64,000 bases of DNA from Pelobates cultripes (lineage: Eukaryota > Chordata > Amphibia > Anura > Pelobatidae). Both the position numbers and the translations under genes were made by a program. The DNA lies in assembly GCA_933207985.1 (NCBI GenBank), contig OW240913.1, positions 353,155,226 through 353,219,225 of the forward strand. The letters run 5' to 3'. This document shows, piece after piece, positions 23,300 to 58,332 of this stretch. The notes below the pieces were generated by a model that worked only from the letters and a program-made list of their open reading frames with translations, was not told the DNA's origin and ran no database searches. Each line of letters opens with the position of its first letter. The first letter of the stretch is position 1.

Positions 23300-25832
23300 C
23301 GAGCAGTGGAGTGATGTTATGGCACACTTACCTCTGAAACAACATCATTGCAACACTATGTTCCAGTCTTGCGTACGCACGCTCTGTCAGCTGCATGCCA
23401 AGTCTAGTGCATGCGCACTCGAACTTTCCTTCCGCAGTGACGTTTGTTTGGTTTTCTAAGGCACAAGCCATTGCTACTTTTTAGTTAGCTATTGAGTTCT
23501 GCAAACAATAAATAAGTGGAAACCAATTCTGTTCCATCGATGTCCACATTTGGTGGAAAGAGCGTGGACTGTATGATCAGTGACAGGAGTGGCCATGCTG
23601 CTTAATCTGACTTAGAGAAAAAAGAAAAAAAAAAGTATCTCCTCTATTTTGAACACGTAACTTTTTCATAAAGTAGTAAAACAGTGAATGAGTAAGAAAG
23701 AAGATAATTAATAATGCCAGGTTTCACTAGAAATACCCCAGAGGTCTTGGCTGTCACAGGCAGTTTGCCACGATTTCTTTGCTGATGCTGTGCTCGATTG
23801 CAGGTGCTAACATTATATTGTAAGACATGCTCATTTGCAGCTTTTGGCAGAGACGGTCATATGAACAGCACAATGAAGTCATGTTTGTATTCCCATGAGG
23901 TGCAAATATTTCTTACTCATAGCAACTAAATAATGAAATTTAAGTCAAATGAAAATTTACCATTTAATTTGGCTGCCTCGATCTTTCGTGATTGCCATAA
24001 TTTATTGCAACACATGCTGCTGTATCGATAATGTATTTCTTAATTACAGTTTAGTTTAAAACGTAGAGATTGAGAAAGCAAGCATAGTAGATAGAAGATA
24101 AGACGATGAAGAGGAGGAGGATAGTACCGTTTACAAATCACAGCTTCTGTCCACTGAATGAAGTTCTACCATGGGCACACATCCCACCAGTGGGAGCTAT
24201 GGAAGCTGGACAGTTCCATCCATGAAAAGCTGGACTTCACTGTAAATTGCATGGACCCTTCCATGCCCAATATGGCTATCAGCAAGGCCCTCTGGCCAGG
24301 TCAGCTCAGGACAGACCATGCGCAAAACATTCTGCCTATTTTCTTAGAGCCTGGAGATTACTCTGCCCAGCACAAGTTTCTAATTATAGGTTGGTGCTGC
24401 ACTAATTGGGGACATTTGCCTTGTGTCACAAGATGTGGGACACCAGGGAACAAACCTGGAAATGGCAGGACAGAACACTGAAACCAAGACAATCTCACCA
24501 AACCCGGGATACTTGGCTGGGATGACCTAGAGGGCATCTTCCTGGTCTTCCAGAGGCGTGCATTTCTTTACATTGTAGGAGCCCCAAGATCCCATATGTG
24601 TGTGGACTCTGTCTTCCTGTGTGGTGATTGGGATTAAAGGTAACTCCTACTTCTACATCAGTAGATTAATAGTAGCAGACCTGAACAAAGACTCTAAATA
24701 AGATGTGCTTCCCAAATCCAAGTATATACACATAGAGGAGGGAGCGTTCACATCAACCACTATGTAAATTCGAAAACTGTATGATTTTCCTTTTATTCGA
24801 TGGATTGCACTAGGAGCTTGTGAATTTGCAGCAAGCAATGGGCTGACATCAGTTAATTCTCCTCTGTGAATTTTTTTGTCTCAGAATTCTCTTGATTTTG
24901 ACCATTTCTGATCAGCTAACGGCCAACATTCTACAGTACTTAGTTTTGTGTGGTTTTTTTTTCTCTTTCTCCATAAAGTTGGAGAAAGGTTTGCTCAAAG
25001 ACAGAACTCTCCAACCCCATGCGAGGGTATTTACTAAGAGGCAATCGTCAGAGATAAAAGGTCCCTGTCCCATAAGTAATAATAACCTTTCTCGGATCAG
25101 TGAGTGGGGATCGATGATTTATTGGCATTTGCCAAATTAAGATGCTTATAAAATCTGCAGAATTCATACAATATCAATGTGAAATCAACGTAATAGTTCC
25201 TGTTGGTGTTGGCCACGATTACTTTATTAATTGTATGTAGAAAGCACACAAATGCCACATACATATAGTATGTACATGATTTTGGAAAAATTGTATATGA
25301 CAATGTATAGTTTTATAGACTAGAAACAGAACAGAGAAAGCACAGATTTTATAGAATTGCTAGATTGTTTCTATTATGTGATGTTCCTCTTTACAGTAAT
25401 CTATACTAATAGTTCATCTCTTTAATTTTCTGTGTGAAGCCTCCTACTCACTTGCCGCGGTACATGACAGAACATGCACTGACCATGAATGAGCCTTTTA
25501 ATATTTACAGCGTCTTGGCATTTGAGCGAGAGTGATGTAAATTAGGAAATAATTTCCTTAGGGTGGCACTTATTGTTTTAAAAGGTCTCCTATTTAAAAT
25601 GACAGTCCACTAAATTTTAAATTGTGGACATTAGAAACATTGCGGGCCATTTCTATGTACTGTAATAAAAAGGAAAAAACTCAGAGTCAGAGGTCTCTGC
25701 TGAAGTTCTAGATATCATTTACTATGTTCTTTCTACGACAGAAGGCAAACTTTGGCACCAATAAAGTTTAGAGGCTTAATTTCCCATGATGCTGAGCTAG
25801 CCTTCATGCCTAACGCCAATGTCTACTCAGCC
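23300..25832. other. intergenic, no gene recognised
   Basis: The longest frame (24158-24481, 107 residues, MKFYHGHTSHQWELW...) shows no known domain, no splice context and no conserved neighbour. The segment 24140-24640 is less A/T-rich than its surroundings and may be an old repeat, but no family is recognised. Confidence 0.4.
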
Positions 25833-26376
25833 TTAAAGGAACCCAGTAGTCACCAAAACAACTTTAGTTTACTGAAGCAGTTTTGGTGTATAGATCATGC
25901 TCCTGCAGTCTCACTTTTCAATTATCTGCCATTTAGGAGTTATATCACTTTTGTGTCTGTTTATGCAGCTCTAGACACACCTTCCCTGGCTGTGACTGAC
26001 ACATCCTGCATGATAACAAAATGGTTTCATTTTCAATCATGTAATTTACTTTAAACATTTTTATCTCCTGCTCTGTAAATTGAACTTTAATTACATACAG
26101 GAAGTTCCTGAAGCTATCAACAGAGCAGGAGATAAGAAATGCTAAATCAAATAGAATTTGCAATAACGGAAGTTTGAAAATTAGATGACTCTACAGAAAA
26201 TGCTTAGGAAAGCTGTGTGAGTCACATGCCGGGAGGTGTGCCTAGGGCTGCACAAACAAAGTGATTATACTTCTAAATGGCAGAGAATTGAGCAGTGAGA
26301 CTGCCGGGGCATGGTCTGTACACCAAAACTGCTTCATTAAGCTAATGTTGTTTTGGGGACTATAGTTTCCCTTTAA
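25833..26376. mobile_element. TTAA-flanked MITE, long terminal inverted repeats
   Basis: TTAA at both ends. Left ccagtagtcaccaaaacaac, ttactgaagcagttttggtg, tcctgcagtctcac; right gagactgccggggcatgg, ccaaaactgcttcattaag, ggggactatagtttcccttt: TIRs of roughly 100 bp. The same family, in the same orientation, lies in JAG1 intron 23 (38165-38673). Confidence 0.8.
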
Positions 26377-27590
26377 ATTCCAAAACGTATGAGAACATGT
26401 TTGTATCAAATTCCCAGAATACTGTCCAGCAATATGCAAATTAGCAAACATTTATCCATGTACCGCCTATTTTCAATAAACTGAAAAAAAAACAAAAAAA
26501 AAACAGCCCAAAGCTGCCAAGCGGTGACTATAGCAGTCCTGAAGATATTTTTTTTTTCTCAAATGGCCCATTTTTTGCCAAAATTTAGATAATTGTTTTT
26601 CAGTTCACTAGGATACAGTATTTAGTTAATAAACCCTCTGTATATCTTGTCATATAATACACAGAATTAAAACCCCCAGATTGTAATATTTCAAAGTGCA
26701 TCCAGTATCTGGGCTTGCTTTTTCTGTAACCCAACCAGTGTTCATTGATTTCTTTAATCCTAAACTAACAGCGATTTATTAAATCAGACACATTAAACAT
26801 AAAATTTTTTTTTACAAAAATGAAAAATTACGCACAAGCGCACAAGTACTCTTAAAGGCAGCACAAGCAAAGGAAATGTATATCAGTGTATATAAGGCGC
26901 TTGTAAACTGAATATTAATAACAGCAGCTATTGCACAAATAAGTGGATGTCCCAAAATCTCCACTACAGATACAGATAAATACAACCAAAACTCAGTGTT
27001 TGGGTGATCCACCCAACTTCCCAACACACAGAGTAAAACCGGTGCAGCGCTCAGAATTAAATTCACACTTACCCCTCAATATATTGGGGAAATATTCACA
27101 TATAGAAAAAAGAAAGAAAAAATAGAAATCTGATAGTATGATAAATTTATAGAAAATGTGAATTATAAAAAATGAGTGTGTCAGTAAACTCAAATTTTTT
27201 AGAGCCTTTGTGGAAATGGCTCTAAACAAACAGCAATCTGGACCTTTTAGGTGGCACCAGGGAACCTTCTTCTATGTTGATTCAAAATATTTCTCAGTAA
27301 TTGATATGTTGGTATAAACAGAGAGACAAGAAAACAAAGATTTGGTGTAGCCTAATGACACAATGCAAGTTAAATATATAAAAGAATCTCCTGCTCATCT
27401 TCTCTGGAGTTAGATAACTGGCTCCAGTATGTTCACTTAGTATCAGTTTTAAGGGTGACACTCCCCTATAGGAACCAGAGTTTATGGATGCAGATCAAAA
27501 GAGGAGGACTAATATAAATAAAATCAAAGTACAAATTTATTTCTTTTAAAAACAAATAAAATAAAAAGCTATATAAAAAGTAACAGACTC
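26377..27590. other. intergenic A/T-rich DNA
   Basis: No gene recognised. The right end (about 27480-27590) with A/T-rich words ataaataaaatcaaagtaca adjoins the Penelope-like element and may belong to its terminal region. Confidence 0.4.
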
Positions 27591-27617
27591 AAAGGTCCTT
27601 CTTGTAGTCCTTCCTCT

Positions 27618-27660
27618 CGTCCGAGACGCGTTTCGCCGGTAATGGCTTTCTCAATTGGCG
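27618..27660 (-). ncRNA. possible degenerate hammerhead-like motif of the PLE
   Basis: Minus strand reads AATTGAGAAA, a GCC/GGC stem with loop ATTACC, then GAAAC GCG and a TCTC/GAGA stem. The stem II-GAAAC part has the hammerhead core layout, and PLE terminal repeats are known to carry hammerhead ribozymes, but the CUGAUGA box is not intact (about four changes). If real it is inactive or divergent. Confidence 0.3.
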
Positions 27661-28238
27661 TGTATATTCTCCTCTTCCCGGTTCCGGTTTTGAAGTATTG
27701 GGCTCCTCCCAGTCTTCACCGATATCCAATCGGGTGGTTGTTTTCACTGGCCGCCCAGTACGTCCATTTGGAACAATATATTTCCTGGTTCTGCGTGTAA
27801 CCGGAAGTGACGTCAGGTGTGAGTCCGTCACGTCACTTCCTCTCAAGTGCACATAGACTACATTACCCATGTTACATTGTGGTCTCGCACGTTTATCACA
27901 TAAAAATAGAAAAAAAAGAGCATCAATATATTAAATATGAGACATTTAACGTGTTCAAGTTCTATTAGAATCTTAATGTTGAAGAGCATAAATTAATAGC
28001 CTTTTTAATAAAAAACAGAAAAAAAACCTTTTCAAAGTGCATAGTGATGTGCACACATTTACATGCTTTTTAAAGTGACATACATTTAAAGTGACAGTGT
28101 ATAACATATCTTTCATTTAACAATTTGCCTAAAAAACATAATAAATCTTCTTAAAAAGTGACATAATTTAAAGTCTTAATTCAAACCCATAGGGCTAAGG
28201 GTGTTCAGGTTGAAAATCCATCACATCTCACATTTTCC

Positions 28239-28620
28239 TTAACTTTGAATGATATCATCTCCCCTCCAATTAGGTCTTACTTTTTGTATGGCTAAAAACT
28301 TTAAAAATTGTGAGTCACAATTATGTTTTTCTTTAAAATGTCTTGAGACACTATGTTTGTCATACCCATTTTTAATGTTCCTAATGTGTTCATTTAATCT
28401 TATGTCTAAGGAACGTTTGGTCCTTCCCACATAGCACAAACTACATGTGCAGTTGAGTAAATATATTATATTTTTGGAGTAACATGTGGTCATTTCTTTA
28501 ATTTTATAGACTTTCTTTTTATTGTGTGGATCTTCAAATGTTTCTATATATCTTTTTTCACTCTTGGTGTTCCTACAAGGTTGGCATAATCCGCACCCAA
28601 AGAAGCCTGGTTTTTGAAAG
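28239..28620 (-). pseudogene. PLE C-terminal GIY-YIG endonuclease remnant
   Basis: After a Cys-rich linker (CGLCQPC) comes NIIYLLNC, CYVGRTKRSLDIRLNEHIRN and NGYDKHSVSRHFKEKHNCD: the GIY-YIG signature (IIY...YVG), catalytic Arg and the HF-x-EKH segment of Penelope-type nucleases. Stop at 28239. The nuclease makes the nick used for target-primed reverse transcription. Confidence 0.92.
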
Positions 28621-28851
28621 AAAGGATTCTGCTTCTCTTTCCCTATATGATTTTTTTACTAGAATTTGTTTTAAATTTGTGGCTCCTCTGAATATAATGT
28701 CTGGTTGATTTGGTAATAGATTAAATAATAAAGGGTCTTTTCTCAGCATTGGCCAGTGTCTTGATATAATTATTTTGATTTGTTTGTTGTTTTGGTTAAA
28801 ATCTCAAATAAGAGGGATTTTCCTGTCCCTCGTTTCACTCTCTTTTGTGTT

Positions 28852-29376
28852 CTATTCAAGGAGCGAAGTGCAGGTTAGATTTTCAATTTCTTTTATAGAA
28901 TTATCCAATACTGTGGATTCATAACCTTTAGATAGAAACTGTTCCTTTAATTTATTAGCTTGGGTATTATAGACTTCCACATCTGAACAATTACACCTTA
29001 TCCTTAAAAACTGTGACTTTGGTATTTTTTTTAGCCAAGGTGAAAGATGGCAACTTGATAAATGAATATAGTTATTAACATCAACTACTTTAAAAAAGGT
29101 TTTGGTTTTTAGTCTATTCTCTTCTATATAGATATTAATATCTAAAAAATTCACACTTGAATTACTGTAAACCGTATTTAAAACTATCCTCCAATCATTA
29201 GAACTTAAAAATTCCTCCAGGTCTGATATTTCTCCCTTCCAAATAAAAAAGATATCATCAATGTATCTGTGGTATGAGACCAGATTTGCACTCCAGCCAT
29301 TATTATTAAAAATAAAAGATTGTTCCCAAAAAGCCATAAAAAGATTAGCATAGCTGGGTGCAAATCTGGTCCCCAT
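28852..29376 (-). pseudogene. PLE reverse transcriptase core remnant
   Basis: Begins MGTRFAPSYANLFMAFWEQS and has YHRYIDDIFFIWKG, the catalytic YIDD box, then NSSVNFLDINIYIEENRL (RT thumb/palm part, FLD motif). Ends at a stop before the linker and nuclease region; in an intact PLE these are one protein. Confidence 0.92.
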
Positions 29377-29930
29377 AGTTGTACCACATACTTGGAGGAA
29401 ATAAAATCATCCTGGAACCAAAAATAGTTGTTATGGAGAATAAGATCAATCCCACCCATAATAAAATCTATCTGGTCTTCTAAAAATCTATTCGAGGTAG
29501 ATAAAAAGTGCTTAGTCGCTTTACATCCTTTTGTGTGATTAATTATTGTGTATAATGAACTTACGTCTGAAGTGACTAATACATAGTTGGATTCCCATTG
29601 AATTGTTTCTAGGCTTTGTAAAATATTAATAGTGTCCTTAAGATGATTCCTACTTGTTTGTACTATTGGTTGCAGGCATCTATCGATATACTCTGAGAGC
29701 CTGCTAGATATTGAATTAATTCCCGAAACTATGGGTCTTCCTGGTGGATTTGTCTGATTTTTGTGGACTTTTGGTAAATGATAAAAGACCGTAATCTTCG
29801 GTGTCTGTATGTTTAAATATTTGTATTCTTGTTTTTTAGGATTCTCTTCTCTTTGCCTATATTGAAAAATTCCCTAAACTTCTCTATTTCTTTAGTTGGG
29901 TCTTTCAATAACTTTTTATAAGTATTTTCA

Positions 29931-30392
29931 TCATTTACCAATCGTAAGCCTTCCTCTATGTATTTGTGTGTTCATTACCACTATGCCGCCCCCTTTGTCT
30001 GCAGGCTTGATTACTCTGTTTTGATCCTTCTGTAACTTTTTCAAGGTCATCCATTCTTCTTTACTTAAGGTTTTTTGTTTAGATACTTTAGTTTTATTTA
30101 TATCTTCCATTACTGCCTTCTCAAAAGCAATTATCTCGTGAGAGATAAAATTGCTAGGATAAAAATTAGACTTATCTCTTAAATTGGTATGAGCATATAT
30201 TGATTGGATGGGTTGGTTCTCAAAAGGGTGTCTATCATTCCTCAAGAAAAAATTTTTAATACACAATTGTCTTTTAAATTTATTTAGATCCACATAATCA
30301 AATTTGTTTATTGATTTTGATGGGACATATTTGAGAGCTTTATTTAGAACTTTATTCTCCATTTTTGTTAGTGGTGAATCCGTTAAACACAA
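29931..30392 (-). pseudogene. PLE protein, N-terminal remnant
   Basis: 153 residues opening MCLTDSPLTKMENKVLNKAL and containing NRVIKPADKGGGIVVMNT, the conserved block ahead of the RT fingers of Penelope-like elements. Frame is lost near 29940. The following DNA to about 29400 still encodes RT fragments (GRPIV, SISSRLSEYID, HTKGC) in alternating frames, showing at least two frameshifts. Confidence 0.85.
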
Positions 30393-30599
30393 AAAGGCAA
30401 GCTATTACTGGGAGCATGAAGTCTCTTTTTTGTGTTTTCCCACACTGTCATTTACTCAGAAAAAAAAATAATAATCTAATAAGCAACCTATATATTATAC
30501 AGTGTTCCCACACTACCCCTCTCTCATTGTCAAGCTACCCACATAGATATATTTTAATAAATGCTTTTATTGCAGCCATTATAGAGGAAAACTGATCCT

Positions 30600-32277
30600 T
30601 TTTTAAATGGGGAAGCAAGTCTATTTCTGTTCCACTTTGATGAATCATGCTTTTCGAAGGATAAACATAAACCGAGAGTGGGACACGTCCCATAGTCCAC
30701 TTCCTTTACATCTTTTGCTGTCTTTTTGACACTTTGAACTCTGCAATTATCACAAAGCCAATAAAATGGAAAGTCGAATCCTTGCAATTCATGTTGCTAC
30801 CAGCTTTAGAACTAGGAAAGGCATTCATTTCATTTAATGTACGACCTATCCTTTAACATTTCAGCCGGACAGGACTTGTTAAACAGGATGTAGGGCCACC
30901 CAGGTTTCAATGTAATTTAAAAAGTAGGCGTATAAAAAAAAAAAAAAAAAATGAATAAAGAAGAAAAAAAAAAGATACACAGATATATACAAGTACACAC
31001 TATAAATGGTAAATCAATAGGCAAATTAAGAAGCAAAATTATCATGTGTAAACTATTGTGTCGATATGTGATATTCTGCTTGTTATTAGAAATATTCCTG
31101 TTTACTTCCCATTGTGGCCAAGTTGCACCGGGATGATTGCAACAACTTGGAATCTTGAATTTAGATATTAAAAAGGTAGGAATAACGTGTTTAGGGCAGC
31201 TGTGTCTAGGCTGCAAAGTTCCTACTGTTGATAAAGTCTCCCATGGCTGGTACCTGCGAGATATGGAGAAAACTCTCCTTACTGTTAATATGGTTCATCA
31301 ACACATTTTAGTTCTTGATTACCCCGATAAAGGCTAAATTTCCAAGTATTAGGACAGGGACATGAGTTACAGCGCTACGGAATTTGCGGGAGCTATATAA
31401 ATAATAAAATAATAATAATGGTGGAACTTGTCACTGTCCAATATGAGGGGACCAATACCTACTTTTGATTTTTAATTTGAGTTCAAGGTGCAACAGGCCA
31501 CCTCCAAAATGGTCTTCGGACTGCAGTTAACATGGCTTCTTGGTTGAGGAGGTCAGTGTTCCATTTTGTTCACCCTTATAAAAATAAGTTTTCTGCAAAA
31601 ACTGATCTTCCTTTGGGATTTCAGTTTGATACAAATTTGGAGTTTAGTAAATACCCACACACGTACATACATAAAACAATTAGCCAGCCATCAACATCTG
31701 GTCAACGACAGGCAAACACGTCCTGAATGGTCAAATAGGCAACTCCATGTGCACGTTTCCAATTCCTTGCCATGGAGAGCTAGCACATTGGATTTTTCGA
31801 GCCCTGAACAACAGACTGCAGATCTCAATTCCACACTCCGTACGCACTCCCACTCATTCCTGTGGGAGAAACAGCCTGGCAAATGTAGAACATCACATGT
31901 ACCAAAATGTTGCACCTTTTCCCATAGGAACAAGTGGAAGACACATTATTGGTTGAGGAGCCGAAACCATTTTCTAGCCGATACGCAAGACCACTTTCTA
32001 GTTACTTGATACAATAATATATATATTTTATGTACAAGACACAAAAATGGATGTAAGATCTCATCATAAAAACTGTCACAAAATCTAAAACAGGAGGGCA
32101 TTTTTAAGACCTTAGATCACTGTATTACTTCATTGTAGTAATTGTATCCCTTTGCAAGTCATTTAAAATAAAATAATCTAATATCTGAATTTACAGCAGC
32201 TATACTTTAGACGTAACAGTTAAGAAAGTTACCCCATGAAGAGCCTGCCAGAGATCAGATAGATGTCAAAACAGGTT
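30600..32277. other. intergenic between PLE and JAG1 3' end
   Basis: No gene recognised. Contains an A run (30937-30951), a SINE-like fragment at 31360-31422 (acagcgctacggaatttg and an (AAT)n tail) and chance frames at 31532-32009 with no known domain. Confidence 0.45.
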
Positions 32278-32658
32278 TTAAAGGAACATTTTGGTGTTAT
32301 GAAAAAAATAAAATAAAAAGATATATTCCTAACACGACCGTGTTCCTCAGCCCCCGCACACCACCCAGCAATGTAAAGGGTTAAATAACCCTTTATTCAC
32401 TTACCCATTTCCGGTTCACAGTCCGCCTCCTCAGACATCATCAGATGGTGGGCCTAATGCGCAGCGCCTTAATGCTTTCCTATGGGGTTCTCTCTGCCGC
32501 TTGACGTCCTCATGAGGACATCAAACTCCTTGAAACTCCAGGAAGCACCATTAAAAATTTAATGTTTTACATTGTAGGACTAAGGAGGACAGGGACAGTG
32601 AACACAGTCCACTTCAATTAGATAAAGTGGTCTGGATGCCTATAGTGTCCCCCTTTAA
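32278..32658. mobile_element. TTAA-flanked MITE just past the JAG1 3' end
   Basis: TTAAAGGAACATTTTGGTG at the left, GTCTGGATGCCTATAGTGTC then CCCCTTTAA at the right; TTAA at both ends. Lies about 120 bp beyond the proposed JAG1 poly(A) signal. Non-coding. Confidence 0.7.
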
Positions 32659-32792
32659 CTATTAATCCAAGCCAAGTTTGACCTTCAGATATTCTTCTTT
32701 GATATAACCAATATTTCAATATCACACACACTTTGAGAAAAGCAAAACAAAAACATAAAAGGCAAATTCTTAGGTTTTCATACAAAATTTTT

Positions 32793-32798
32793 TTTAAT
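32793..32798 (-). promoter_or_regulatory. candidate JAG1 poly(A) signal ATTAAA
   Basis: Minus strand reads ATTAAA inside AATATTTATTAAAAAAAATT. It is the last such hexamer before repeat DNA begins, about 1.7 kb after the stop codon, a UTR length usual for JAG1. Not proven without transcript data. Confidence 0.45.
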
Positions 32799-33064
32799 AA
32801 ATATTACTTTTCAAAATGTATCGTCTGGAACAGCACATCAAAAAGTTGTATTTAAGTTTCAACACTAATGTCACAATACGGGCTATCTTCAGCATCTGAG
32901 TGGCTAATTGATTATTACTATGTTTCATTTTCGGCTGTCGATTTAAACATAGTAATCGTACTATACAAGTCTACAGTAGCAGGCATGTTAAAGGAGTTGC
33001 TCTGCAACCCTTTGCACATTCCAGCAATACCATAGTTGTAAATTTAGTCAACGTTATTAAGGCA

Positions 33065-33071
33065 GGCAGTG
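33065..33071 (-). promoter_or_regulatory. miR-34/449 seed match in JAG1 3' UTR
   Basis: Minus strand reads CACTGCC, complementary to miR-34/449 seed positions 2-8, preceded by an A that pairs with position 9. JAG1 is an established miR-34a target in mammals. A 7-mer can occur by chance, so site function is inferred. Confidence 0.45.
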
Positions 33072-33111
33072 TAGGTATGGCAAAGCAACAGTGATCACTG
33101 GGTTTCTACTG

Positions 33112-33119
33112 TTCAAGTA
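33112..33119 (-). promoter_or_regulatory. miR-26 8-mer seed match in JAG1 3' UTR
   Basis: Minus strand reads TACTTGAA, a full 8-mer match to the miR-26 seed (TTCAAGTA at the miRNA 5' end). It lies about 40 bases upstream, in transcript sense, of the miR-34 match. Function is inferred only from the seed. Confidence 0.35.
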
Positions 33120-34518
33120 AAGACTAGCTTAATAGAATACTTTCTAGTGTCAGCACGTAAAAAAAGAAATTAAAAATAAAATAATCATATCTACAAGTGG
33201 TTCTGTAGTACATTTCATGGTAAAAAAAATAAAAACTAAAAACAAATCTCAATTTACAAGAATGTATTGCTGTGCTTCCCATTTTCACTTTTTTTATTTT
33301 GTTTTTTGAAATCATATCCCTCACAATTCTTGTACAGAAAGAAATAACTGTTTGTTCCCTTGAACTGCCTTGCAGCAGAATATCTGCCAGTCACTCATTT
33401 ATTTTATTGAATGTTTTTTTTTTTTTTTTTTTTATATCAAAGCCAAAGCAGCAAAGATTGTTCTAAAGTCTAACTTTCAAAATGGTCAGCCGGAACTTTA
33501 CAACACAATTTTTTTTTTCCTTTTCTTTTTTTTTTTTTTTAAAGTGATACTATATAAAAAGGTGTATTTTTTTTTTTTTTTAAACATCTGACATTGTACA
33601 AAAACCTGCAACAAGGCATGTGCGCCCATCCTATTGTTAAAAAATAAACAATTTTAGAACACCTTAAATTTTGGCATATAGGTAACATGTAACAAGAAAT
33701 TAATTTGAAGGAAAAAAAAAAAAAAAAGCCACAAAAGCTATCAAATACCTTCAACTCTAAACACTTACATATAAATAAAAAGGAATGATATTTAAGGCTC
33801 TTGATTATTAAGTTAATAACTCAAATATACACAGTGATTAATAAAAAAAAAAAATATTTACAGGTCTATACAAAAAAAACAAACAAAAAACTTCTACTTG
33901 ACATTTCTTCATTTCACCAGCAACAGCCGACAGTCCCTCCCGCCCCCCTCCCTCCCAACACAAAATGCAATGAAAAAAAAAAATTAAAAATAAATAAACT
34001 TTTGATAGTTGCTGTGGTTCGGAGCTACAAAGGCACTTTTCAAATACAGAACTAGTTGTACGTCACCATAAAAACCAAATATACACACAACAAAAAAATA
34101 AGGAATAAAATAAAATAAAATAAATATAAATAAAAAAAAAAGGTATTATTCTAAAGACTGCATTGTTATGGACATTTGATGAAAATCCTTAAGATGAAGA
34201 AACAAAAAAAATAACATAAGAGCTAAGAAGGCTATACAATGTCATATGAAGGACCTCCAAGGTTTTTCAGCTGCGTCTGAATTTACATTAGGGCACTTTT
34301 GACTAGTTTTGCATAGATGTGAAATGCAGCACTTGGTATTCCAGCCAACCACAGCAACTATCATTGCCAGTGTAAGCCAGCTTGTCAAAACTTAAATTAA
34401 CATAGGGATTCTAAGTAAATAATAGCCTTAGACTCAAATATTACACAACGGTTTAAGAACTAGAAATTCCGAGCCCTTTACAGCAGCCACAAGCTCTGCA
34501 TGGTAGTGCCGCTGTCTG

Positions 34519-58107
<23,589 letters not shown>

Positions 58108-58332
58108 CTGAAATAAGCAGAAAAAAAAAAAAAAAGTTAGAAAACAAGATTCATATTAAAACACAAAAGTAGCAACACCTCTGTACCAAAAGAATTCTTG
58201 ATAAACTAAAATCATTCTGTGTAAACTGAAACGTAAAATCGGCAACAGATTATCCTTGAATCAAACATTATCTTCTTTTACCCTTCTAAGCTACCTTATC
58301 CAGCCTCATTCAGCAGAAACCTTTCACCTTAC

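Larger units (their letters stand above)
27595..30400 (-). mobile_element. Penelope-like retroelement (PLE), decayed
   Basis: Minus-strand remnants in order: N-terminal region (30392-29931) with IKPADKGGGIVVM, typical of PLE proteins; RT core fragments with MGTRFAPSYANLFM and YIDDIFF; linker with GFFGCGLCQPC; and a C-terminal GIY-YIG nuclease. RT followed by GIY-YIG defines canonical PLEs. Downstream at 27600-27660 lies a GGCGAAACGCGTC hairpin region resembling PLE terminal ribozyme sequence. Boundaries are approximate; no target duplication was identified. Confidence 0.88.
32780..34518 (-). other. JAG1: JAG1 3' UTR (approximate)
   Basis: The 1.7 kb after the stop codon contains no coding potential but several long T tracts (plus strand, about 33418-33434, 33527-33540, 33568-33582) and is free of the MITEs found on both sides. 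A minus-strand ATTAAA lies at 32793-32798, followed within 20-30 bases by an A/T-rich stretch, making a plausible 3' end. Other AATAAA complements occur at about 33294 and 33397, so shorter forms are possible. The first clear repeat begins downstream at 32658. Confidence 0.6.

Noticed and set aside
24158..24481. 107-residue plus-strand frame
   Set aside because: No recognisable domain, no splice partners and no conserved neighbour. Left as unassigned DNA.
31532..32009. Overlapping plus-strand frames just beyond the JAG1 3' end, considered as SLX4IP
   Set aside because: The translations share no recognisable segment with SLX4IP and overlap another open frame in the opposite strand.
33124..33754. 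Phe/Lys-rich frames around 33.1-33.75 kb
   Set aside because: Translations of T tracts in the JAG1 3' UTR.
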